Assembly: GCF_052161615.1 (NCBI RefSeq)
Contig: NZ_CP197417.1
Location: 3,968,001-4,032,000, forward strand
Source: Aeoliella sp052161615
GTDB taxonomy: Bacteria > Planctomycetota > Planctomycetia > Pirellulales > Lacipirellulaceae
Direction of reading: 5' to 3'
Length of the DNA: 64,000 nt
Shown: positions 19,972-27,471 of the stretch, piece after piece
How the letters are laid out: each line of letters begins with the position of its first letter
Numbering within the stretch: position 1 is the first letter of the stretch
Position numbers and translations under genes: made by a program
Notes under the pieces: generated by a model
Database searches by the model: none
Seen by the model: the letters and a program-made list of their open reading frames with translations, nothing else
Told to the model about the DNA's origin: nothing

Positions 19972-21630
19972 ATGGCCGAATCGGCGGATACACCACGTTG
20001 GGAGCTGTTGCCGCGCGACCCGGTGGGCTTCTTTGAACTCTCCGAGGGGTTCGATCGCAAGGACCTGAAGCGGGCGTACAACCGGCTGCTGCGGATCTAT
20101 AAACCCGAGAAGTACCCGTCAGAGTTCCAGCAAATTCGCCAAGCGTACGAAGAGCTCGACGAGCAGCTTCGCTATCATGGTTCCGCGACCAGCCGGCGTG
20201 TCGCTGTGCCGGAAGACTGGCAGACGGACGCCGAGGCTCCGCAACCCGCCACGCCGACGACCGCCGCGCCGAAGCCGAGCGAGCCAACGCTCGTCGAACG
20301 ACTGAAAACCGAGTCGCCGGCGGCGATTTTCGAAGAGCTGAAAGCTCGTCAAAACAAGCAGCCGTACGATTACTACGCCCTCGCGCTATTGTCGGATATT
20401 GTCGAGAGATCGCCTACCGGGTTTGCGAAGTGGTTGATCGAGGGCATCGCGGCGCATCGCCGCGATGGGGCGCTCAAACAGTTGCTGCACGATTATTTCC
20501 GGGGTCCGCAGACGGGCGAACTGCTGGTGAAGCTGCTTCCCGCCGTCGCCAAGGCGGTGCGAACCGACGAGTTCTACCCGCTGACCGAGCCGGCGTGGCG
20601 CGTCGTGCTACGGGAGTGTGACTTCCGGAAGTTCGCCGCGGCGTACGACGCCTGCGAGGCAGAGCTTCGCGATTCGCACATCGTGGGCCGTATGGCATTC
20701 CTGATCCATATGCTAAAGAGCGCCATGTGGCGCGACCCCGAGACCGACGGCTGGTCGGCTCGGCAGTTTCGGTTCGTCGAAGAGAACTTCAGCAATATCC
20801 CACCCTGGTTAGAGTGGGACGTCGAAGTGCTCGGATTGGCACGCGAGTATCTGGCGATTCGCGACAAGTTCGTCAGTGGCTCGCCGCTGCGAACCAAGAT
20901 CGACGCCGCCCTGAAGGAGTACTTCAGCGAATCGCAGGAACTGGGCGACCGCGCGGTGGTCGCCGCGCAGATGGAAGTGCTCGCCGCGGGCGATACGCTG
21001 ATGCACGAATTCCCTCTCGACATGAACGAGGTGTTCCACGCGTTCTACCCCATCTGGGCATGGGCCTCCCACGACGTCGCCGAGCGGCAAGCGTTCAAGC
21101 AAGACGAAGAGGTCAACGAGAACGTCTGGGCGACGCGCGCCCTGGCACTGCTAGCGCGGATGGAGAAGGAGTGTAACAATTCGTTGGTGGGGGTGATGTG
21201 GTCGACCGCGCTGGCGGGGAGAGTCGTAACAATTTGCCTTTCGGCGATCATCACTTTTGTGGTGCTCTCGTGGTTATTCATCGCTGGACTTGAGGCGATT
21301 GAGTCCCGCCAACCCTGGGACGTCTATTTCGGATTTGGTGGGCTGATCATTTTGATTCTCAGTGGTGTCGCCGCATGGTTTGCCAAGCCTTGGCTGGACA
21401 AAAAGCTATGGTTCCCACTTAATGAGGAATTCGCCCGCAAGTGCTACGACCGCATGTGGAGGCGGGAGCTGCTCGATTTTCAGAGGCGGTCGCACGTCCC
21501 CGATCGCTTCTTCCGCGCGCTATTCGCCCACTTCGCCGACCGCACGGCAACATCGAGTTGGGTGAACCAGTTCGTGCAGCAAGACTTCGCAGCGGTGATG
21601 CTAGCCGGCGCGCAACGCTACGAAGCGTAG
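19972..21630 (+). CDS. J-domain-like membrane protein with KPE replacing HPD
   Basis: A 552-residue protein starting at the ATG at 19972; upstream in-frame residues overlap the previous gene and look non-coding. Residues about 17-70 resemble a J domain: helix II DRKDLKRAYNRLLRIY, the loop KPEKYPSEF, then helix III QQIRQAYEELDEQLR. The catalytic HPD tripeptide is replaced by K44-P45-E46. A Pro/Ala linker and a long helical middle follow. Two membrane helices lie at about 417-439 and 452-471, and a basic C-terminal tail follows. It sits 22 bases after the membrane protein gene and forms an apparent operon with the Hsp70. Confidence 0.8.
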   Translation: MAESADTPRWELLPRDPVGFFELSEGFDRKDLKRAYNRLLRIYKPEKYPSEFQQIRQAYEELDEQLRYHGSATSRRVAVPEDWQTDAEAPQPATPTTAAPKPSEPTLVERLKTESPAAIFEELKARQNKQPYDYYALALLSDIVERSPTGFAKWLIEGIAAHRRDGALKQLLHDYFRGPQTGELLVKLLPAVAKAVRTDEFYPLTEPAWRVVLRECDFRKFAAAYDACEAELRDSHIVGRMAFLIHMLKSAMWRDPETDGWSARQFRFVEENFSNIPPWLEWDVEVLGLAREYLAIRDKFVSGSPLRTKIDAALKEYFSESQELGDRAVVAAQMEVLAAGDTLMHEFPLDMNEVFHAFYPIWAWASHDVAERQAFKQDEEVNENVWATRALALLARMEKECNNSLVGVMWSTALAGRVVTICLSAIITFVVLSWLFIAGLEAIESRQPWDVYFGFGGLIILILSGVAAWFAKPWLDKKLWFPLNEEFARKCYDRMWRRELLDFQRRSHVPDRFFRALFAHFADRTATSSWVNQFVQQDFAAVMLAGAQRYEA

Positions 21631-21704
21631 GGATGTCGGTAGCCGAGCTCGCAAGAGCTCGGGCTGCACTTGGATGGGATGAAGGCTCTGGTACAGAAGT
21701 GGAT

Positions 21705-21901
21705 GAACAGAAGGTAACGAAGAGAACTAAGAAGGTAGTGCGCTTCAGGCAATGTGAAGACGCATGGCAAAATCATTGAACAGGAGGAAACAGAGAGAAA
21801 ACTTGGGTCCAAGGTCTGTCACTTTTTCTCTTCGTTCTCTTCGTTGCCTTCTGTTCAAATCCTTCCCCACCTCTCTCTGTGCCCTCCGTTTCCTCCTGTT
21901 C
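21705..21901. repeat. Imperfect inverted-repeat element with two interleaved arm pairs
   Basis: Arm A (21705-21734, GAACAGAAGGTAACGAAGAG...) is matched in reverse complement at 21826-21856. Arm B (21778-21798, GAACAGGAGGAAACAGAGAG...) is matched at 21872-21901. The order is A-B-A'-B', so the pairs interleave. Short reading frames across it have no normal composition. It looks like a non-coding interspersed palindromic repeat. Confidence 0.7.
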
Positions 21902-21930
21902 CTAGTACTCCTGAATTGTGGCGAATTCCG

Positions 21931-22830
21931 CTACTTTTGCAGATCCAACTCCACCACCACAGGATAGTGGTCCGAAGGAAGAATGCCATCGAACTGCGTG
22001 CGGATGATCTCAGCACCGATGGGTTTCCAGGCGGGAGATGTCATCACGAAGTCGATACGCTTGCCACGCGAGCGGTCGCGAAAGCCGTTGAAGGTTAGCT
22101 CGTCGACTTGCTGGTCGGGGTGGACTTGGCGGAAGGCGTCGACCAGCGGGACTCGCTTGTCGCCGAGTAGTCGCTCGATTTCTTGAGAGCCTTCGTTGGA
22201 ATTCAAGTCGCCAACGACGATGGCGTGGTCGGCGCTCTCGATGATTGCGAGCTGGTCAATCACCGTCTTGGCAGCGAATTCGCGGGCCTCGCGGCCGACG
22301 TGGTCCCAGTGCATGTTGAGGAACACCAATTGCTTGCCATCGTTCTCACGGTCTGCCAGGAGAATCCACGACGCGATCCGCGGGCACGCGGCGTCGGGGT
22401 GCTTGCTGCCGGGTTTGTCGGGCGTGTCGCAGAGCCAGAAAGTTCCTTCGCCGAGTCGCTCGAAGCGGTCCTTCCGGTAATAGATGGAGCAGTGCTCGCC
22501 GCGCCTTTTGCCATCATCGCGACCAACCGAGTAAGACTCATAGCCTTCGAGGTCTGCGGCCACGTCGTCCACCTGTTGGGGCAACGCTTCTTGCAAACCA
22601 AGTAAATCCGGCTTCATGCTATCAATCACCGATAGCACCATGTCACGGCGACTCGGACCCGACTCGGCAGACCAAGGCTTTTCGTTCTCGGGCAACTGCC
22701 GGCTACCACCGTCATAGCGAATGTTGTACGTCATCACCTTCAGGGGCTCGCCGGCCATAGCCCGCGAAGAGCTCGACCAGGTGACGACGGCGACACACGC
22801 AAACAGAATCACGCCTGAGTGGATCGACAT
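21931..22830 (-). CDS. Secreted EEP-family hydrolase
   Basis: A 299-residue secreted protein. The start at 22830 is chosen because it opens a signal peptide (MSIHSGVILFACVAVVTW..., cleavage near AMAG); residues further upstream lie in the terminator and CheX region. EEP motifs in order are MTYNIRYDGG, LGLQEALP, NMHWDH, VGDLNSNEGS, RIDFVM and SDHYPVV. WLCDTPDKPGSKHPDAACPR resembles the motif in planctomycete and Bacteroides secreted EEP proteins often annotated as endonuclease/exonuclease/phosphatase. It probably acts in the periplasm or outside the cell; the substrate is unknown. Confidence 0.9.
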   Translation of the reverse strand: MSIHSGVILFACVAVVTWSSSSRAMAGEPLKVMTYNIRYDGGSRQLPENEKPWSAESGPSRRDMVLSVIDSMKPDLLGLQEALPQQVDDVAADLEGYESYSVGRDDGKRRGEHCSIYYRKDRFERLGEGTFWLCDTPDKPGSKHPDAACPRIASWILLADRENDGKQLVFLNMHWDHVGREAREFAAKTVIDQLAIIESADHAIVVGDLNSNEGSQEIERLLGDKRVPLVDAFRQVHPDQQVDELTFNGFRDRSRGKRIDFVMTSPAWKPIGAEIIRTQFDGILPSDHYPVVVELDLQK

Positions 22831-22865
22831 GATGCTCGACACCTCGGGTAGAAGGCTTAAGGATA

Positions 22866-22919
22866 GAAAAACACAAGCGGCCCCAGGCATCGCTCGCCAA
22901 TGCGAGCGCCGCTGGGGCC
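22866..22919 (-). terminator. Terminator of the cheY-cheX transcript
   Basis: GGCCCCAG (22879-22886) pairs with CTGGGGCC (22912-22919), with an inner CGCTCG/CGAGCG stem. The minus strand then runs into a short T-rich stretch (22866-22871). It lies about 95 bases past the cheX stop and before the EEP gene. Confidence 0.7.
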
Positions 22920-23015
22920 CTAGTGAAATTCTAACCGGTTTGCCAACCGGTGTCTTGCGGAATTGCCGAGTCCGTTCGCAGGCGGCCCGAACTCTTGCGA
23001 GTCCGGCTACAGTTC

Positions 23016-23501
23016 TTACGCCATGACGCAGTGCGCGCCTTCCGGCGACTCGACCAAGCCGACTTCGATATTGAACCGGCCCCACTTCGACTGGAAGGGA
23101 AGCGAAAGTGGCTTGACCTTCGACGGGAAGCGGATCGAGTGGTTCTTGCCAACGATCACGGTCGGTAGGGCGAGGCTCATTGCCAGGCTCTCGAGCTGGG
23201 TCTTGGCGTTGCCGGCGATCATGTTGGTGAGCTCGCCGACGGTGTCGATCACGTCGTCGTTAATCTCGTTGTACTTCATGCCAATCAAGGCATGCGTAGC
23301 CGACAAAGCGACTTTCTCTTCAAAGCTGATCACGACGTCGCCGTGGGCTTTGCCGGACAAGCCGATGATGCCGGTGATATCGTACTCGGGGCAGAACTTG
23401 TCGTGCACCGACAGACCGGTCCGCTCGACGTCGCAACCCAGCATGGTGCGAAAGACGTCGACGGTCGATTCGATAAAGGGATTGATGTACTCCGCGCGCA
23501 T
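23016..23501 (-). CDS. cheX: CheX-family CheY-P phosphatase
   Basis: A 161-residue protein of the CheC/CheX/FliY group. The catalytic helix DTVGELTNMIAGNAKTQL carries the conserved Glu and Asn needed for hydrolysing CheY-phosphate. It has one such helix, as in CheX, where CheC has two. The N-terminal EYINPFIESTVDVFRTML also matches the family. It lies 36 bases after cheY on the same strand, which supports a direct role in resetting that regulator, in place of the proteobacterial CheZ. Confidence 0.9.
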   Translation of the reverse strand: MRAEYINPFIESTVDVFRTMLGCDVERTGLSVHDKFCPEYDITGIIGLSGKAHGDVVISFEEKVALSATHALIGMKYNEINDDVIDTVGELTNMIAGNAKTQLESLAMSLALPTVIVGKNHSIRFPSKVKPLSLPFQSKWGRFNIEVGLVESPEGAHCVMA

Positions 23502-23537
23502 CGCTGTGCTCCAGAATTGGATGCCGGTTATGGGTGC

Positions 23538-23903
23538 TTAGGCAATCGCCAGCTTCTCGATTTTTGCGAGCAGCGCGTCGGCTTCGAACGGTTTAGTGAG
23601 GTAATCGGACACGCCGGCTTGAATGGCTTGCAGCACGCTCGCCTTCTCGCCTTCGGTCGTCACCATGATGATCGGTACGGTGCTTCCCGTAGCGCGAATC
23701 TCTTGAATGACCTCGAGACCAGTCTTGTTTGGCATGTTCCAGTCGGTCAGCACCAAATCGAAGTGCTCGGCACCGAACTTTTTGATGGCGTCGGCACCAT
23801 CCACCGCTTCTGTGATCTCCTGAATGCCCGCGGCGTTTGCAGCGCGCACAATAATCTTCCGCATGACACCCGAGTCGTCCGCAATTAAGGCCTTGATGCC
23901 CAT
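23538..23903 (-). CDS. cheY: Chemotaxis response regulator CheY
   Basis: A 121-residue stand-alone receiver domain. The acidic pair is D9-D10, the phosphoacceptor D54 (VLTDWNMPN), the conserved Thr lies in VTTEGE, and K104 in YLTKPF. The ATG at 23903 is chosen because a Shine-Dalgarno AAAGGTGA precedes it and the receiver fold starts at once. It pairs with cheX and is divergent from cheA. It would carry the phosphoryl signal from CheA to the flagellar switch. Confidence 0.95.
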   Translation of the reverse strand: MGIKALIADDSGVMRKIIVRAANAAGIQEITEAVDGADAIKKFGAEHFDLVLTDWNMPNKTGLEVIQEIRATGSTVPIIMVTTEGEKASVLQAIQAGVSDYLTKPFEADALLAKIEKLAIA

Positions 23904-24098
23904 CGAGATCACCTTTGTTAAACCAGACCCTAGAACGTGCCTTCCTGGCGGTCCACCCCGTGGTTCCTTGCTAATCAAATAGGTTGCAAACCGAGGCGAC
24001 GCAAGCAAACACACGACTTTAGAAAAAATGCCGGCCCGTAGCTGGATGTTACAAATCGTTCGCACGGAGGGATTGTGCCGGCTTAGGGTTTGCCTTTA

Positions 24099-24112
24099 CG
24101 GAAAATTTTCCG
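24099..24112. promoter_or_regulatory. Perfect palindrome between cheY and cheA
   Basis: CGGAAAATTTTCCG is a 14-base perfect palindrome in the 355-base region between the divergent cheY and cheA genes. It is a candidate regulator site for both transcripts; no binding protein is known. Confidence 0.35.
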
Positions 24113-24258
24113 CCAACGGAATTTGCATCTTAAAAAACGGTCTATGTTTGCACATCCACGATCTGAGGTGTTGTGTCTCCGAGGCAGGCGGCTAGACAGC
24201 TCTACAAAACACAGCGTCCACACCACGGTGTGACGGCTCTCCTATCCCAGGCAAACGT

Positions 24259-26946
24259 ATGGCCATTGAAGACGAAGAACTGCTGGGTGAGTTCATTGTC
24301 GAGTCGAACGAGCATCTCGCCGACATCGAGAACGAACTGCTCGCCATCGAAGAGGGCGGCGCGAATATCGATGTCGATCTGGTGAACAAAGTCTTCCGCG
24401 GCGTTCACTCGATCAAAGGAGCCGCGGGCTTCTTGGGCCTGACGACCATCAAAGAACTGGCCCACAGCCTCGAAAACCTGCTCAACAAGGTGCGTAGCGC
24501 CGAGCTGGTACCCAACGCCCACAACATGAACGTCATGCTCCGCGCGGCCGACACGCTGCGTGTGCTGATCAACGACTCAACGAACTCCAACGGCGTTGAC
24601 GTCGCCGACCAGATCGCCGACCTCAACCGAATCGCGGACGAGGGTGAGCTCGCTGTCGAGACGGTCACTGAAACCATCAGCGTCACCGAAGAAATCACCG
24701 TGGTCGAGACGATCACTACGGTGCACGAAATGAATGGCTCGAGCGAGCCGCGAGTCGTGATCGAGCCGACCCTCGCTCCGATTGTCGCCACGCAGGGACC
24801 GACAGAAGGCAATACCAACAAGACCACCGCCCCCGTCGAAACGAGCATTCGCGTGGCGGTCAGCGTGCTCGACCAACTGATGAACCTGGCCGGCGAGTTG
24901 GTGCTAAGCCGCAACCAACTGATGCAGGCGGTCACCTCGCAGGAACGCACCGGGCTCGAGACGGCCGCCAGCGACCTCGACCAGGTCACCAGCGCCCTGC
25001 AAGAAGCCATCATGCAAACCCGCATGCAGCCCATTGGCAGCGTGTTCGGCAAGTTCCCCCGCATTGTCCGCGACCTGAGCTCGCAGCTCGGCAAGCAGTG
25101 CAAAATCGAGATCGAAGGCAAAGAAGTCGAAGTCGACAAGACGATTGTCGAAGCCATCGGCGACCCGCTGACGCACTTGATTCGCAACTCGGTGGACCAT
25201 GGCGTCGAGTCCCCCTCGGTCCGCACGGCTAACAAGAAGAACCCCGAAGGCACCGTGTGGCTGCGGGCGTTCCACAAAGCGGGCAAGGTCTGCATCGAGA
25301 TCCAAGACGACGGTGCCGGTATCAATCCCGTCAAGCTACGTGCCAAGGCGATTGAGAAGGGCCTCCTCACCGCCGAGCGTGCCGAGCAGATGAGCGACCG
25401 CGAAGCGGTGCGGCTGATCTTCCACCCGGGCTTCTCGACTGCCGAGAAGGTGTCGGACGTGAGCGGCCGTGGCGTCGGCATGGACGTGGTTCGCACCAAT
25501 ATTGAAAAGCTGGGCGGCACGGTGGATGTCGACTCCGAAGTCGGTGTCGGCTCCAACATTCGCATTACGCTGCCGCTGACGCTGGCGATCATCCCTTCGA
25601 TGATTGTTCAATGTGGCGACGATCGCTTTGCGCTGCCGCAGGCCAACATCGCCGAACTCGTTCGGCTCCGTCCTGGTGAAGTCGGATCGCGGATCGACCG
25701 AGTGAAGACCGCCGAGGTACTTCGCCTGCGTGGGGCCTTGCTCCCGCTGATTCGCCTCGACCTGTCGCTCGGTATGCCTTCGAGCAAGGCCGAGCACGCC
25801 AACGCCCCGATGAATATCATCGTTGTCGAGACTGGACAGGTCCGATATGGCCTGATCGTCGACGGCATTCACGACTCCGAAGAAATCGTCGTCAAGCCGT
25901 TGGGCATGCACCTGAAGAGTGCCAACTGCCTGGCTGGTGCCACGATTCTTGGCAACGGACGCGTCGCGCTGATTCTCGACGCCGCGGGCATAGCCGCGAA
26001 GGCCGGCGTGCAGCTGATGCACGAAGCCAATGAACAGGAGCAACGCGAACGCGGAGCACACGACAATTCCAGCACACAGTCGCTGCTGCTGTTCTCGTCC
26101 GACCCCACCGACCTGTTTGCGGTGCCGATGGGTGTCGTGGCTCGCATCGAGCGGGTACGCATCGACCAGATCGACACCGTGGGTGGCCAGCAACTGCTCC
26201 AGTACCGCGATGTCTCGCTGCCGCTGATTGCGGTCGAGGATCAACTGAAGGTCAAGCCGCGTCCACCAGTCGATCGTGCGTTTGTCATCGTGTTCACCAT
26301 TGGCGACCGTGAAGTTGGATTGATCGCTCCGCATCTCGACGACATTCGCGAAGTACCGTGCATTATCGACTCCGAGACGTTCCGCGAGCCGGGCGTGGCA
26401 GGAAGCCTGGTGATCAACGAAAAGACCACTCGCTTGCTCGATGTGTTCGAGCTCGCCGAAATCACGCACCCGCAGTGGTTCGCCGAGTCACGAGACGAGC
26501 ATACCCTTGACGAAAACGAGCCCGCCAAGCGGATCCTGCTCGCTGAAGACTCGTCGTTCTTCCGCCGACAGGTCGCGGGCTTCTTCCATAACGAAGGGTT
26601 CGAAGTTTACGAATACGAAGATGGGGCCGAGGCTTGGAACGCACTGTCCGTCGAAGGCGTTGAAGTCGACATCGTCGTGTCCGACATCGAAATGCCGAAC
26701 ATGAATGGCTTCCAGCTGTGCCAGCAGATTCGCAGCAACCCAGCCCTCGAAAGCCTCCCTTGCATCGCGCTGACATCTTTGTCAAGCGACGCCGATGTGG
26801 CGCACGGCAAGGAAGTGGGCTTTAACGACTATCAAGTGAAGATGCACCGCGAGAACCTGATTCGTTCGGTTCGCAAACTACTCGCCGAGGCTTCGGGAAC
26901 CAAGCGTTCGAAGCCGCGTCGCAAACTCGCCACGGTACGGAGCTAA
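24259..26946 (+). CDS. cheA: Chemotaxis histidine kinase CheA, with two CheW-like domains and a C-terminal receiver
   Basis: An 895-residue hybrid kinase. The N-terminal Hpt domain carries H50 in RGVHSIKGAAGFLG. A Thr/Val-rich linker replaces the P2 CheY-docking domain. Dimerisation helices (MNLAGELVLSRNQL) precede the ATPase boxes: HLIRNSVDHGVE, DDGAGI and SGRGVGMDVV. Two CheW-like domains follow (about 450-590 and about 610-740). The receiver domain at the C-terminus has phosphoacceptor D809 in VVSDIEMPN and an invariant Lys in YQVKM. It leads the operon cheA-cheW-mcp-cheB-cheR. The fused receiver may act as a phosphate sink or an internal regulator. Confidence 0.95.
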   Translation: MAIEDEELLGEFIVESNEHLADIENELLAIEEGGANIDVDLVNKVFRGVHSIKGAAGFLGLTTIKELAHSLENLLNKVRSAELVPNAHNMNVMLRAADTLRVLINDSTNSNGVDVADQIADLNRIADEGELAVETVTETISVTEEITVVETITTVHEMNGSSEPRVVIEPTLAPIVATQGPTEGNTNKTTAPVETSIRVAVSVLDQLMNLAGELVLSRNQLMQAVTSQERTGLETAASDLDQVTSALQEAIMQTRMQPIGSVFGKFPRIVRDLSSQLGKQCKIEIEGKEVEVDKTIVEAIGDPLTHLIRNSVDHGVESPSVRTANKKNPEGTVWLRAFHKAGKVCIEIQDDGAGINPVKLRAKAIEKGLLTAERAEQMSDREAVRLIFHPGFSTAEKVSDVSGRGVGMDVVRTNIEKLGGTVDVDSEVGVGSNIRITLPLTLAIIPSMIVQCGDDRFALPQANIAELVRLRPGEVGSRIDRVKTAEVLRLRGALLPLIRLDLSLGMPSSKAEHANAPMNIIVVETGQVRYGLIVDGIHDSEEIVVKPLGMHLKSANCLAGATILGNGRVALILDAAGIAAKAGVQLMHEANEQEQRERGAHDNSSTQSLLLFSSDPTDLFAVPMGVVARIERVRIDQIDTVGGQQLLQYRDVSLPLIAVEDQLKVKPRPPVDRAFVIVFTIGDREVGLIAPHLDDIREVPCIIDSETFREPGVAGSLVINEKTTRLLDVFELAEITHPQWFAESRDEHTLDENEPAKRILLAEDSSFFRRQVAGFFHNEGFEVYEYEDGAEAWNALSVEGVEVDIVVSDIEMPNMNGFQLCQQIRSNPALESLPCIALTSLSSDADVAHGKEVGFNDYQVKMHRENLIRSVRKLLAEASGTKRSKPRRKLATVRS

Positions 26947-26948
26947 AC

Positions 26949-27413
26949 ATGTCCACTGCTACGCTAGATCGCAACCAGATTGGCTCCGACGACCTGCAGC
27001 TCGCCACGTTCTACGTTGGCGAAATGCTGCTGGGCTTGGAAATCGACCAGGTGCAGGAGATCAATCGCTGTTTAGATGTTACCACGGTGCCTCACGCCCC
27101 CGATTGGGTGCGGGGCGTCATCAACCTACGTGGTGACGTGGTAACCGTCATCGACTTGCGGAGCGTTCTGGGCCTCGAACGGGGTACCGTGACGAAGGAC
27201 AGCCGCAATCTGATCGTCAATCTGTCGGGCGAGTTGGTCGGACTGTGCGTGGATCGCATCGCCGACATCATCAATGTGTCGCGCGACGAGGTGACTCCTC
27301 CGCCACCCAACTTGGGTGAGTTGGACCAGCACTTCTTCAGTGGTGTGATTACGGGCGAAGACGCCATCGTAGCAGTGCTCGATTTGCAAGAATCGCTAGA
27401 GCCGGCAAGCTAA
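26949..27413 (+). CDS. cheW: Chemotaxis coupling protein CheW
   Basis: A 154-residue CheW domain that links receptors to CheA. The family stretches are present: FYVGEMLLGLEIDQVQEINR, APDWVRGVINLRGDVVTVIDL, and GELVGLCVDRIADIINV. It starts two bases after the cheA stop, so translation is coupled. It is of the usual size. Confidence 0.95.
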   Translation: MSTATLDRNQIGSDDLQLATFYVGEMLLGLEIDQVQEINRCLDVTTVPHAPDWVRGVINLRGDVVTVIDLRSVLGLERGTVTKDSRNLIVNLSGELVGLCVDRIADIINVSRDEVTPPPPNLGELDQHFFSGVITGEDAIVAVLDLQESLEPAS

Positions 27414-27471
27414 CCATCGGCCTCAACTAAACCGCAGTTTCCTCAACTACCTTTGATTCAAAAGGGCTAAA

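Noticed and set aside
21764..21967. A 67-codon frame across the inverted repeat near 21.8 kb
   Set aside because: Its peptide is a translation of the palindromic repeat arms; there is no ribosome-binding site and no normal protein composition.
25336..26469. A 377-codon minus-strand frame inside cheA
   Set aside because: Antisense to CheA CheW-like and receiver domains, with no recognisable protein features.
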